Source: Candidatus Manganitrophus sp.
GTDB lineage: Bacteria > Nitrospirota > Nitrospiria > SBBL01 > Manganitrophaceae
Assembly: GCA_028865235.1 (NCBI GenBank)
Contig: CP114561.1
Location: 4,112,001 to 4,176,000, forward strand
Direction of reading: 5' to 3'
Length of the DNA stretch: 64,000 nt
The position numbers and the translations under genes are program-made. The notes under the pieces were generated by a model. That model was given only the letters and a program-made list of their open reading frames with translations. It did not search any database and was not told where the DNA came from. Shown one piece after another: positions 55,134 through 63,495 of the stretch. Each line of letters begins with the position of its first letter. Positions within the stretch are counted from its first letter, which is position 1.

Positions 55134-56065
55134 TGGTATCGAAAGAGTCGGTCGATTTCATGATTGCCCTTTTGCACAAGGAGAGCGGTTTGGTCTTGGA
55201 CAGCTCGAAGACCTATCTTATTGAAGCCCGGCTGGAGCCGATCGTTTGCGAAGCGGGGCTGTCTTCGATCGATGCGCTTTGTCTTTACCTGAAACAGCAG
55301 CCGACGAGCCCTCTCCTCCAGAAGGTCGTCGACGCGATGGCGACCAACGAGACCTCTTTTTTTAGGGATCGGGTCCCATTCGATATCGTCGGGAATGTGC
55401 TCCTGCCGGACCTGCTCAAAGCGAACCAAAAGCGGCGGCGGATCCGGATCTGGAGCGCGGCGTGCGCGACCGGCCAAGAGCCCTATTCCCTGGCGATGCT
55501 CCTCTGCAACATCGAGCCGATGCTGGCCGGCTGGGATGCCGGGATCTTGGCCACCGATCTTGTCGAGAGGGTGCTGGAGCGGGCACGGAACGGCGTCTAT
55601 TCCCAGTATGAAATTCAACGGGGACTCCCGGCCCAATACATGACCCGTTTTTTCGATCAAATCGAGTCGGAGTGGAAGGTCCGGCCGGAGCTGAAGCGCT
55701 GGATCCAATTTAAACGGCTCAATCTGCTGACCGATTTTTCTTCGTTCGGGCCGTTCGATATTATTTTCTGTCGGAATCTTCTCATTTATTTCGACAGCGC
55801 CTTGAAAAAGAAGGTCCTTGAGGGGATGGCCGCGTCTTTGACCCCGAACGGCGCCCTCTTTCTGGGGGGAGGAGAAACACCCCTTGGCATCACCGATCGA
55901 CTGATTCGGATGGAAGTTGATCGCGGAGTCTATTACAAAAGAAACGACGTAATCCCCTCTCCCCCGCCTCCCGTACGACGCCAAGGGATAGAGAGGGGAG
56001 AGAATCTTCGGAAAGACAAATCGGGAGGGGAACGAATATCAAGCGGAGGAGCGAGAGATGCCTGA
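55133..56065 (+). CDS. cheR: Chemotaxis methyltransferase CheR
   Basis: 310 residues. N-terminal all-helical part, then DAMATNETSFFRD, SAM-binding IRIWSAACATGQEPYSLAM, ATDLVERVLERARNGVYS and FDIIFCRNLLIYFD motifs. It methylates MCPs. The conserved domain ends near YYKRN (residue 272). A 35-residue tail (PSPPPPVRRQGIERGEN and on) is encoded by an inverted-repeat element and is probably not part of the enzyme fold. ATG 55133 overlaps the cheB stop. Confidence 0.94.
   Translation: MVSKESVDFMIALLHKESGLVLDSSKTYLIEARLEPIVCEAGLSSIDALCLYLKQQPTSPLLQKVVDAMATNETSFFRDRVPFDIVGNVLLPDLLKANQKRRRIRIWSAACATGQEPYSLAMLLCNIEPMLAGWDAGILATDLVERVLERARNGVYSQYEIQRGLPAQYMTRFFDQIESEWKVRPELKRWIQFKRLNLLTDFSSFGPFDIIFCRNLLIYFDSALKKKVLEGMAASLTPNGALFLGGGETPLGITDRLIRMEVDRGVYYKRNDVIPSPPPPVRRQGIERGENLRKDKSGGERISSGGARDA
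55953..56003. repeat. Inverted-repeat element within the 3' end of cheR
   Basis: TCCCCTCTC (55953-55961) pairs perfectly with GAGAGGGGA (55991-55999), enclosing a GC-rich loop. It lies past the conserved CheR domain and adds a Pro/Arg-rich tail to the protein. It looks like an intergenic palindromic repeat captured in the reading frame. Confidence 0.5.
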
Positions 56066-56442
56066 TCCAAATATGAAGATCTTGGTCGTGGACGACATGT
56101 CGTCCATGAGAAGAATTATCAAAAATACCCTCAAGCAGTTGGGGTACCCGAACACCGATGAGGCGGAAGACGGCGACAAGGCTTTGGAGATGGTCCGCAA
56201 TACGCCGTTTGATCTGGTGGTCAGCGATTGGAACATGCCGAACATGAACGGCCTCGATCTTCTCAAGGCCATTCGGCAGGATCCAAAAATTATCGGCGCT
56301 GCCGGTCTTGATGGTGACGACCGAAGCCGAAATGGATCATATCCTGGAGGCGATCCGATCGGGGGTGAACAGCTATATCCTCAAGCCGTTCACTCCCGAG
56401 ACGATGAAAGAAAAAATCGACAAGGTCTTTAAGCACGCGTAA
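56058..56442 (+). CDS. Second CheY-type response regulator (frameshifted)
   Basis: 127 residues when joined. MKILVVDDMSSMRRIIKNTLKQLGY, phospho-acceptor D57 in LVVSDWNMPNMNGLDLLK, then after A5 (56285-56289) the frame shifts to PVLMVTTEAEMDHI, NSYILKPFTPETMKEKI and KVFKHA-stop at 56442. The MSSMRRI/SDWNMP/TTEAE pattern is that of motor-binding CheY (E. coli-type), more so than the first CheY. It overlaps cheR by eight bases and precedes cheZ. Confidence 0.9.
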
Positions 56443-56500
56443 GAACGGAATCCATCGTTGACATGGCGGGCGGCGGCTTCGCTCGCTCAACGGATACGTA

Positions 56501-57214
56501 ATGATCATGAAAGGAATGACCGGGATGGATTTCCATGAATCTTCGTTAGAAGACAATAATATCCGGGGCCTGATCCGGGCCGCGCGCGGGATCATCGAGG
56601 GGGACCTCAAAAAGGGGGCCGATCAAAAACTCTCCGATGAACTCGGCAAGCTTGCGAAATACCTCCAGGCGATTTCAAGAAAATTGCAAGCGGCCGAATC
56701 GGATATCGAGACGGCCTCCAGCCAAATCCCCTACGGAACCGATCAGATCCACGGGGTGACGCGGTTTACCGAAGAAGAGGTTCATCGGGTTTTGGGAATC
56801 GTGGAAAAGGTGATCGAGAGTCATGACGCGCTCGCGAACAAGTGGGAGTCGCTTAAGACCCATTCACAGGCGGAGATGCTGCAACGCCCCACGCTGAAGC
56901 GCCAAGCCGACGAGATCGGCTCGACCCTTCGGGACGAAAAGAAAATGCTGATGGATTTGATGACGGCGCTCTCCTTTCAGGATGTCGCCGCCCAGTGGCT
57001 GAAGAAGATCTCCTCCGATATGACGAATGTGCAGTCGCGGATTAAACGGCTGAACAGCTCGCTCAACGTAAAGGGGAAGGAGAGCGGTCCGCCGGCTTCG
57101 TCGAAAGAGACCGACCGGGATGAGAATTTGATGAAAACGGAGAATCGGTTCGCGGGCGCCGATAAAATGGCCCAGACCGACGTCGATCACCTTTTGAAGG
57201 AATACGGGCTGTAA
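56501..57214 (+). CDS. cheZ: CheY-P phosphatase CheZ
   Basis: 237 residues, a long helical hairpin with the CheZ catalytic helix LMTALSFQDVAAQWLKKI (Asp and Gln at the usual spacing) and a C-terminal CheY-binding peptide QTDVDHLLKEYGL separated by a Lys/Ser-rich linker. It dephosphorylates CheY-P. Several in-frame ATGs exist (56501, 56507, 56516, 56525); I keep the first but MDFHESSLED at 56525 is equally plausible. It follows the second cheY and precedes motA. Confidence 0.88.
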   Translation: MIMKGMTGMDFHESSLEDNNIRGLIRAARGIIEGDLKKGADQKLSDELGKLAKYLQAISRKLQAAESDIETASSQIPYGTDQIHGVTRFTEEEVHRVLGIVEKVIESHDALANKWESLKTHSQAEMLQRPTLKRQADEIGSTLRDEKKMLMDLMTALSFQDVAAQWLKKISSDMTNVQSRIKRLNSSLNVKGKESGPPASSKETDRDENLMKTENRFAGADKMAQTDVDHLLKEYGL

Positions 57215-57231
57215 GCCCTTAACGGATCGCA

Positions 57232-57951
57232 ATGGATATTTTGACCATAATGGGGGTGGTCGTCGGGCTGGCCGCGCTGATCGGCGGACAACATCTCGAA
57301 GGAGGACACCTCTCGTCGGTCACGCAGTTTACGGCCGCGATCATCGTGTTGGGGGGAACCCTTGGGGCGGTGATGGTCCAATATTCCCTCCCCAAATTCT
57401 TGGAAGGGATCAAGCTGGGAATCAGCACGATCAAATCGCAGCCGGACCATTCCGTGGGCTATATCAAGCAACTGGTCGATTACGCGAACATCGTGCGCAA
57501 ACAGGGGATTCTTGCGCTGGAGCCGAAGGTGAAAGAGGTGAAAGATCCCTTCTTTAAAAAGGGGACTTCAGCTTTTAATGGACGGGACGGAGCCGAGGCT
57601 GCTCCGCGAGATCCTGGAGGTCGACCTTTCGTTCAGCGAAGAGCATCACGTCATGGCGGCCAAGGTTTTTGACGCCGCCGGCGGATACTGTCCCACCTTC
57701 GGGATCCTCGGCGCGGTTATGGGGCTCATCCACGTCATGGACAACCTCGCCGATCCGAGCAAGCTGGGGTGCGGCATCGCGACCGCTTTCGTCGCCACGA
57801 TCTACGGGGTCCTTGCCGCCAATCTGATTTTCCTGCCGATTGCCTCCAAGCTGAAGATGCGCGGACAGATGGAAGCGATCACGCGTTCGAGCTGATTATC
57901 GAGGGGTTGATGTCGATCGCGGCGGGAGAAAATCCCCGGCACATCCAGTAG
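57232..57951 (+). CDS. motA: Flagellar stator protein MotA (two frameshifts)
   Basis: About 239 residues. TM1 and TM2 (TIMGVVVGLAALIGGQHLEG; QFTAAIIVLGGTLGAVMV), a cytoplasmic loop, then after the A5/G4 runs (57556-57564) LQLLMDGTEPRLLREIL, TM3/TM4 (GGYCPTFGILGAVMGLIHVM; CGIATAFVATIYGVLAANLIFLP) and, after a break near 57880-57893, FELIIEGLMSIAAGENPRHIQ. The frame stops at TAG 57949-57951, just where MotA normally continues EKL.FL; KLGGFLHRSGK follows in phase, so this stop may also be an error. MotA/MotB conduct the ions that drive rotation. Confidence 0.9.
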
Positions 57952-58010
57952 AAGCTGGGCGGATTTCTCCACCGAAGCGGAAAGGAAAAAAATAAAGAAG
58001 GGATAGCCGC

Positions 58011-58768
58011 ATGGCAAAAAGAAAAAACACGAGGAACACGAAAATCACGAGCGCTGGCTGGTGTCCTATGCCGATTTCATCACGCTGCTGTTTGCCTTTT
58101 TCGTGGTGATGTATTCGACCTCTTCCGTGCGGGAAGGAAAATTTCGGGCGGTCGCCGACTCGCTCAATTCGGCCTTTCACCCCATCATCGCGCACTCCGC
58201 CTCGAATATTCGACTCAGCTCGAAGTCCTCCGGCTCCGAGATGTTCGACATCGGCTTGCCGCTTTACAAGAAGCTGACGGCGAATATCAATACGGAGGAT
58301 AATCCGGGGGGGATGAAAGTGATTCGGGACAGCCGGGGCGTGGTCATCCGAATCAGTGAGAGTCTCGCGTTTGAAACCGGTCAATCGGAGCTTCTGCCCG
58401 AATTCAGGGAAACGCTCGATCATATCGCCGGATTGATTATCGACGCTCCGAACGCGATCCTGGTGGAAGGACACACCGACAATATCCCGATTAAAACGCC
58501 GTTTTATCCCTCGAATTGGGAGCTCTCCGCGACCCGGGCGACACAGATTGTCCGCTACTTTACAACACAACACGGGATGACTCCCGATCGATTCTCGGTC
58601 GCCGGGTACGCCGAGTTCCGGCCGATCGCCGTCAACGATACGTTAGAAGGACGCGCAAAGAATCGCCGCGTCGAGATCGTCCTTTTAAATCCGCCGGAGG
58701 AAAAACCGATTCGGAGTTTAACCCTTTTTCCCCGGTCGGGGGTCCTGATGGATCGGGCGCCGACATGA
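58011..58768 (+). CDS. motB: Flagellar stator protein MotB (frameshifted at A5 in codon 3-4)
   Basis: About 252 residues. ATG 58011 begins MA, and one extra A in the A5 run (58016-58020) restores KKKKHEEHENHERWLVSYADFITLLFAFFVVMYSTSSV (in segments), with the ion-binding Asp in SYADF. The C-terminal OmpA-like peptidoglycan-binding domain has LAFETGQSELLPEF, ILVEGHTDNIPI, NWELSATRATQIVRYF and GRAKNRRVEIV. Without correction the longest ORF starts at 58061 and loses the cytoplasmic lead. Confidence 0.93.
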
Positions 58769-58843
58769 AGAATCCGTGATCACATCGAACCGATAACCCA
58801 CACCGGTATTTGCTTTCCATGATTTCAACGATCGAAGTGTTTT

Positions 58844-60076
58844 ATGCGTGAAGAAGAGATTTTCTTGGGGCGGAATCCGATTTTGAATAAGGATGAGGAG
58901 ATCGTCGCTTACGAGCTCCTTTTTCACTCGGAGAGTCACCTGTCTCAGGCAGACAACGTCTTGCAGACGTCGGCGAGTGTGATCGCCGGCGCGCTGACCC
59001 AATTCGGGACTGAGACGCTCTTGGGTGGAGGAAAGGGGTTTGTCGGCGTCAATGAAGAGATCCTCCTCAGCGATGCAATTGAGCTTCTCCCGAAAGAAAA
59101 AATGGTTCTTGAGGTTTTTGCGACGGCAAAGATCGAACCGCGGGTGGTCCAAAGGATGCAGGCGCTTAAAAAGAAAGGATTCAGTTTCGCTCTTCAAGAT
59201 TTCCGCGACGACGGGTCGCATCTCCCGTTGCTTGAGGTCATCGACGTGGTCAAAATCAATATCGCCGAGATGACGGGAGAAAAGTTATGGGCGGGGATCC
59301 AACCGTTCAAAAAGAGGTCGATCCGGCTGTTGGCTGAAAAAGTCGAACGGCAAGAGGATTTTCAACGGTGCCGTCCGATGGGGTTTGAACTTTTCCAGGG
59401 ATATTATTTCGCCCGCCCTTCCATTTTATCTCAGAAGCGGGCCGACCCCGCCATGGTATCGCTGATGAAGCTGAATGAAAAGGTGATGAAGGATGCGGAT
59501 ACAAACGAGATCGAACAGATTTTCAAGGGAAACCCCGCCCTCAGCTACAATCTGCTCCGTCTGGTCAATTCGGTGGCGATCGGGACGCGGCAAAAAATCA
59601 CCGCCATCTCTCACGCCATTACCATGCTGGGGAGGCAACAGCTCAAACGTTGGGTCCAGCTCCTTCTCTTTACGCAAGGAGGCAAAGGGGGGATCCATAA
59701 TCCGCTCATGCAAACGGCAACGCTGCGCGGCCGGATCATGGAGCTTCTGGTCCAATCGCGGCCCGATCTTTACCGGGGGACGGGGTATTCCGATCTGGCT
59801 TTTATGACGGGACTCCTCTCGTTGATCGACGTATTGCTTGGAACGCCGATGAAGGAAGTTGTCGAGCAACTCAATCTGACGGACGATGTGCGACAGGCGC
59901 TGCTGGCGCATGAAGGATCCCTCGGCCTCCTTCTTTCCCTGAGTGAGCGCCAGGAAGCGGCCGATTTCAAAGGGGTGGATCGATTGCTCAAACAGTCCGG
60001 GCTGAGACTCAGCGACTTGATGAGCGCTCAACGGGGAGCGATCTCCTGGATGAATCAGCTCAGCGCCGGTTTTTAA
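58844..60076 (+). CDS. EAL-HDOD (YuxH-type) signalling protein
   Basis: 410 residues. N-terminal EAL-like domain that has lost catalytic residues (LGRNPILNKDEEIVAYELLFH in place of the EAL motif, VKINIAEMT, LFQGYYFARP) and a C-terminal HDOD domain (IEQIFKGNPALSYNLLRLVNSV, TAISHAITMLGRQQLKRWVQLLLF). Such proteins do not cleave c-di-GMP; relatives regulate motility. It lies between motB and the flgF operon and may be the last gene of the chemotaxis group or have its own promoter. Confidence 0.88.
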   Translation: MREEEIFLGRNPILNKDEEIVAYELLFHSESHLSQADNVLQTSASVIAGALTQFGTETLLGGGKGFVGVNEEILLSDAIELLPKEKMVLEVFATAKIEPRVVQRMQALKKKGFSFALQDFRDDGSHLPLLEVIDVVKINIAEMTGEKLWAGIQPFKKRSIRLLAEKVERQEDFQRCRPMGFELFQGYYFARPSILSQKRADPAMVSLMKLNEKVMKDADTNEIEQIFKGNPALSYNLLRLVNSVAIGTRQKITAISHAITMLGRQQLKRWVQLLLFTQGGKGGIHNPLMQTATLRGRIMELLVQSRPDLYRGTGYSDLAFMTGLLSLIDVLLGTPMKEVVEQLNLTDDVRQALLAHEGSLGLLLSLSERQEAADFKGVDRLLKQSGLRLSDLMSAQRGAISWMNQLSAGF

Positions 60077-60078
60077 AA

Positions 60079-60108
60079 CGCCGCTTGTTTCGGCGATGTC
60101 ATCTTTTT
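60079..60108 (+). terminator. Weak hairpin-plus-T-run after the EAL-HDOD gene
   Basis: CGCCG (60079-60083) pairs with CGGCG (60091-60095) over a 7-base loop; five T follow at 60104-60108 after an 8-base gap. The stem is short and the gap long, so termination would be weak. Confidence 0.3.
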
Positions 60109-60124
60109 GACACAGAGCTGTCAA
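60107..60124. promoter_or_regulatory. Inverted repeat TTGACA-n6-TGTCAA upstream of flgF
   Basis: TTGACA (60107-60112) and TGTCAA (60119-60124) form a perfect dyad about 146 bases upstream of the sigma-54 site. Sites at this distance can be activator-binding enhancers for sigma-54 promoters, but no second copy is seen. Confidence 0.3.
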
Positions 60125-60269
60125 GCTCCTTGCAAACCCGCCTGCACAATTCTGAATTTCAATTTCGTCATCCCTCCAGAAAGGAAACTTCTGCCTACCC
60201 CGATCGGCAAAAAGCGCCGATTCAACTTTTTCCAGGCAAATGAATCCTTCTCAGCGCGATTTTCCGTCC

Positions 60270-60285
60270 TGGCACACCCCTTGCT
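60270..60285 (+). promoter_or_regulatory. Sigma-54 promoter for flgF-flgG-flgA-flgH-flgI
   Basis: TGGCACACCCCTTGCT matches the -24/-12 consensus at every conserved position. The predicted start is about 45 bases before the flgF ATG at 60343. It is the best sigma-54 site in the window. Confidence 0.88.
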
Positions 60286-60342
60286 TATGATTCCACTCAG
60301 GAATAGCGGAGCGGTCTTCTTTTCATTCGGAGTCGAAAAGCA

Positions 60343-61094
60343 ATGGATGCAATCTATCCGGTCCTCTCGGGAGCCTTGGCTCAAGAAAAGCGTCTGGAGG
60401 TCATCACGAATAATCTGGCGAACGTCAACACCGCCGGGTTTAAGAAAGATCATCCTCTCTTCGAGGGAATCGGGCTGCCGCCCGGACTGAATGCAGGGCC
60501 GAGCGGATCGATCACCCCCAGCCCGACCTTCGAGATTCTTCACCACGTTTTCACCGATTTCTCCTCCGGTCCGATCCGAATGACGGGAGAGCCGCTCGAT
60601 ATTGCGATTGAAGGAGAAGGTTTCTTTTCGGTCCAGACCCCGGGGGGGTTCGTTATACCCGCGGGGGGAGCTTCACCCTGGATGCACAGGGACAGATCAC
60701 CACGCACGACGGATTCCCGCTTTTGGGAACCGGAGGGCCGATCACCCTCCCGCCGGGGTCGATCCAGATCGACGCCGAGGGACGGCTCTCGGTGAAGGGG
60801 ACCGAAGTCGGCGCGCAGCCGACCGAGGTCGATGCCTTGGCGCTCTACCGGTTTTCCGATCCGTCTCAATTGAAGAAGGTCGGCAATACCCTTTTTGAAT
60901 CGGTCGGCGGAGGGGCGGTTCCTTTTCCGGAAGGAAGGGTGAGCCAGGGGGCCCTGGAAGGAGCGAATGTCAATCCGGTGGAAGAGATGGTCGCGATGAT
61001 TACGGTGATGCGCCTGTATGAGTCGGCCCAAAAAGCGATTCAGACCGCCGATGAGGTCGCCTCCAAGGCGGCCAATGAAGTCGGGCGTCTATAA
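60343..61094 (+). CDS. flgF: Flagellar proximal/distal rod protein FlgF (frameshifted at G7)
   Basis: About 250 residues. N-terminal YPVLSGALAQEKRLEVITNNLANVNTAGFK, then PLDIAIEGEGFFSVQTP up to seven G (60642-60648). Removing the shift restores VRYTRGGSFTLDAQGQITTHDGFPLLG. The C-terminus VSQGALEGANVNPVEEMVAMITVMRLYESAQKAIQTADEV is typical of rod/hook proteins. Shorter length and order before flgG identify it as FlgF. Confidence 0.92.
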
Positions 61095-61122
61095 GATGAG
61101 TAAATCGGGAGGAGAGTGAGCT

Positions 61123-61908
61123 ATGATGCGTGCGTTATCCATCGCCAGTACCGGCTTGGGATCCCAACAGCTTTCGGTCGAGGTCATTGCCAATAACCTG
61201 GCCAATGTTTCGACCGTCGGCTTCAAGAAGAGCCGGGGAGAATTCCAAGACCTGATGTATCAGACCCTGAAATCGGCAGGCACCACCACCGCAACGGGAA
61301 CGCTGCCGGTCGGGATTCAACTCGGATCGGGGGTGATTCCGGTCTCGGTCCACCGGACGTTTGCACAGGGCGACTTTCAGCAGACGCAGAATCCGCTCGA
61401 TCTCGCCATCGAGGGGGACGGCTTTTTCCAGGTGACCCTTCCGGACGGCTCCACCGGCTACTCGCGCGCCGGATCGTTGAGCCTCGACAGCGAAGGAAGC
61501 ATCGTGACCGCCGAAGGTTATCCGCTTCTTCCGAATATCACGATCCCGTCCGGCGCGCAAACGGTGACCATCCTTCCCACCGGGGTGATTTCCGCCGTTG
61601 TGGCGACCGGGGGGGCGCCGCAGCTGGTCGGAACGCTTGAGCTGGCGCGGTTCACCAATCCGGCCGGTCTTCACAGCATGGGAAAAAACCTCTATCAGGC
61701 GACAGCCGCCTCCGGAGAAGCGGTGACCGGCGCGCCGGGACAGGAAGGATTCGGAACCGTCCAACAAGGCGCCCTTGAAGGCTCCAACGTCAACATCGCC
61801 GAGGAGATGGTGAACATGATCGTCGCGCAGCGCGCCTATGAATTGAACTCCAAAGCGATCCAGACGACCGATGAAATGTTGTCGATGGTCAATAACCTCA
61901 AACGGTAA
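61123..61908 (+). CDS. flgG: Flagellar distal rod protein FlgG
   Basis: 261 residues, intact: MRALSIASTGLGSQQLSVEVIANNLANVSTVGFKKSR, the FlgG-specific FQDLMYQ, DLAIEGDGFFQV, YSRAGSLSLDSEG and the C-terminal VQQGALEGSNVNIAEEMVNMIVAQRAYELNSKAIQTTDEML (in segments). An AGGAG site precedes the start. It forms the distal rod. Confidence 0.97.
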   Translation: MMRALSIASTGLGSQQLSVEVIANNLANVSTVGFKKSRGEFQDLMYQTLKSAGTTTATGTLPVGIQLGSGVIPVSVHRTFAQGDFQQTQNPLDLAIEGDGFFQVTLPDGSTGYSRAGSLSLDSEGSIVTAEGYPLLPNITIPSGAQTVTILPTGVISAVVATGGAPQLVGTLELARFTNPAGLHSMGKNLYQATAASGEAVTGAPGQEGFGTVQQGALEGSNVNIAEEMVNMIVAQRAYELNSKAIQTTDEMLSMVNNLKR

Positions 61909-61936
61909 GCCAAGGGTAAGCAAAAGGTAAAGTAAG

Positions 61937-62687
61937 ATGAGCGGTTTTTTTTAGAATCCTGTTTTTGATCGTGGTGATCTTCGCGGGCGTCGGTGCGGTT
62001 GAGGCGGCGGATGGTTTGGAAAATGGAGCAGCCGTTCAACAGGAAACCGTTCCCGGCCCGGCAGAGAAGATCAGCGCCGCCATACGCGCCTATGTGGCGG
62101 AACGTCTTACCTCCAATGAAAGCGATATACGGGTTCGCCTTCTCCGTCCACCGGACGGTTCATTTGTCATGGAGGACGGATTGGAGGTCAAGGAAGGGTC
62201 GCGCGGCGGATTGCTTGGCCGGGTGGTCTTCCTCATTTCTTCGAGACCGAACGGGAAACCGGCCGCACATCAGTGGGTCACCGCGAATGTCGAAATGATC
62301 CGATCGATCGTCGTTTCCGCTCGGCCCCTCCGCCGCGCTCAAGTGATCGGATCGGACGATGTCGAGATCCGGTCGGTTGCAGTGACCCGCGCGGGGGAAT
62401 CTTATCTCTTCAATCCCGACGCGCTGATCGGAAAGAGGGTGATCCGCTCCGTCGGCGCGGGCCTGCCGATCTCCGTCGATATGGTCGAGACGGCGCCGGT
62501 GATTCGCCCGGGAGATCGGGTGACGATGATCGTTGAATCGGGCGGATTGCGGATCGCTACGATGGGCCGGGCCAAGGAAGAGGGTTTTCTCGGAAGACAG
62601 ATGGCGGTGGTCAACCTCGATTCCCAGAAGACGGTCTACGGAGAGGTGATCGACGCCGCGACGGTGAAAATAACCCTTCCGAGATAA
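61937..62687 (+). CDS. flgA: P-ring assembly chaperone FlgA (frameshifted at T8 in the signal peptide)
   Basis: About 250 residues. ATG 61937 begins MSGFF; eight T (61945-61952) should be seven, giving RILFLIVVIFAGVGAVEAADG as signal peptide. The mature part has the FlgA SAF-type domain (RSIVVSARPLRRAQVIGSDDVEIRSVAV, LIGKRVIRSVGAGLPISVDMVE, PGDRVTMIVESGGLRI and VVNLDSQKTVYGEVIDAATVKI). It is periplasmic and helps assemble FlgI. Its stop lies six bases before a heptad array. Confidence 0.9.
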
Positions 62688-62692
62688 AGGAT

Positions 62693-62783
62693 CATTTGCC
62701 ATTGTTCATTTTTCATTTGAGAAATGAAAATAGAAAAAGGCAAATGACAAACGGAAAATGGCAAATGGCAAATAGAAAATTTT
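62693..62783. repeat. Heptad array with inverted arms between flgA and flgH
   Basis: Left arm CATTTGC, CATTGTT, CATTTTT, CATTTGA (62693-62720), then the complementary-sense units GAAATGA, AAATAGA, AAAAGGC, AAATGAC, AAACGGA, AAATGGC, AAATGGC, AAATAGA (62721-62776) with unbroken 7-base phase. The chosen flgH start codon (62765) lies within the unit AAATGGC. Confidence 0.85.
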
Positions 62784-63461
62784 TGAGTCAAAAAACGGTC
62801 GCCCGGTTGCTTCTCGTGGTTTTCGCTTTTTTTGCCGGCTGTGCGGCGGTTCCGAGGGAAATGAAGCCGGAAGAAAACCTTCCCCCCGCCTACCTTCAAC
62901 CCACGGAACTCCATCAGCCGGAGGGCTCTCTCTGGACCGCCGATCAATCGCGGACCTTTTTCTTTCAAGATACAAAGGCAAGCCATGTCGGCGATATCGT
63001 CACGGTGCGGATTGTTGAGAATGCCAGCGGATCGAAGGATGCCCAGACCACGTCGGGCCGCTCTTCGACGATCGGCGCCAGTACGAGCGCCTTTCTGGGG
63101 ATTCCCACCAGCACCACCCAAAAACTCCAGGCGGATGCCACCTTCTCGGATGATTTTGACGGTTCGGGATCGACCAGCCGAAGCGGAGCCTTAACCGCCG
63201 ATATCACCGCCGTGGTGACCGCCGTTTTCCCGAACGGGAATATGGTGATCGAAGGGAAGCGGGAGGTCCTCATCAACAGCGAAAAAGAATTGATCTCTCT
63301 CGCCGGGGTGATCCGTCCCGAGGATATCGGTCCGAGGAACACGATTCTGTCGACCTTTATCGCCGACGCAAAGATCGAATACACCGGCCGCGGCGTCATC
63401 AACGATAAACAACGGCCGGGGGTGGCTGATCCGGATTCTCGATTGGATATGGCCCTTCTAA
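62765..63461 (+). CDS. flgH: L-ring lipoprotein FlgH (frameshifted at G5 near the C-terminus)
   Basis: About 232 residues. MANRKFLSQKTVARLLLVVFAFFAGC gives a lipoprotein signal with lipobox FAGC. The mature FlgH has GSLWTADQSRTFFFQDTKASHVGDIVTVRIVE, SSTIGASTSAFLG, MVIEGKREVLINSEKELI and GVIRPEDIGPRNTILSTFIADAKIEY motifs. At G5 (63418-63422) the frame is lost; restoring it ends the protein PGWLIRILDWIWPF-stop at 63459-63461, the expected aromatic C-terminus. As printed, the ORF runs to 63493 through a heptad array. Earlier in-frame ATGs exist inside the repeat. Confidence 0.92.
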
Positions 63462-63495
63462 ATGCGAAATGCGGGGTGCGGAATGCGGAGTGAAG
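63461..63495 (+). repeat. Heptad array between flgH and flgI that contains the flgI start codon
   Basis: Units AATGCGA, AATGCGG, GGTGCGG, AATGCGG and AGTGAAG follow in exact 7-base phase. The first unit begins at the last base of the restored flgH stop, and the fourth contains ATG 63483, the best flgI start. No complementary arm is present. Confidence 0.85.

Noticed and set aside
60119..60135. Second sigma-54 site (TGTCAAGCTCCTTGCA) upstream of flgF
   Set aside because: The essential GG of the -24 element is GT, and a perfect site lies at 60270-60285.
62693..62783. CRISPR array
   Set aside because: The tandem units are 7 bases with no spacers, and no cas genes are in the window.
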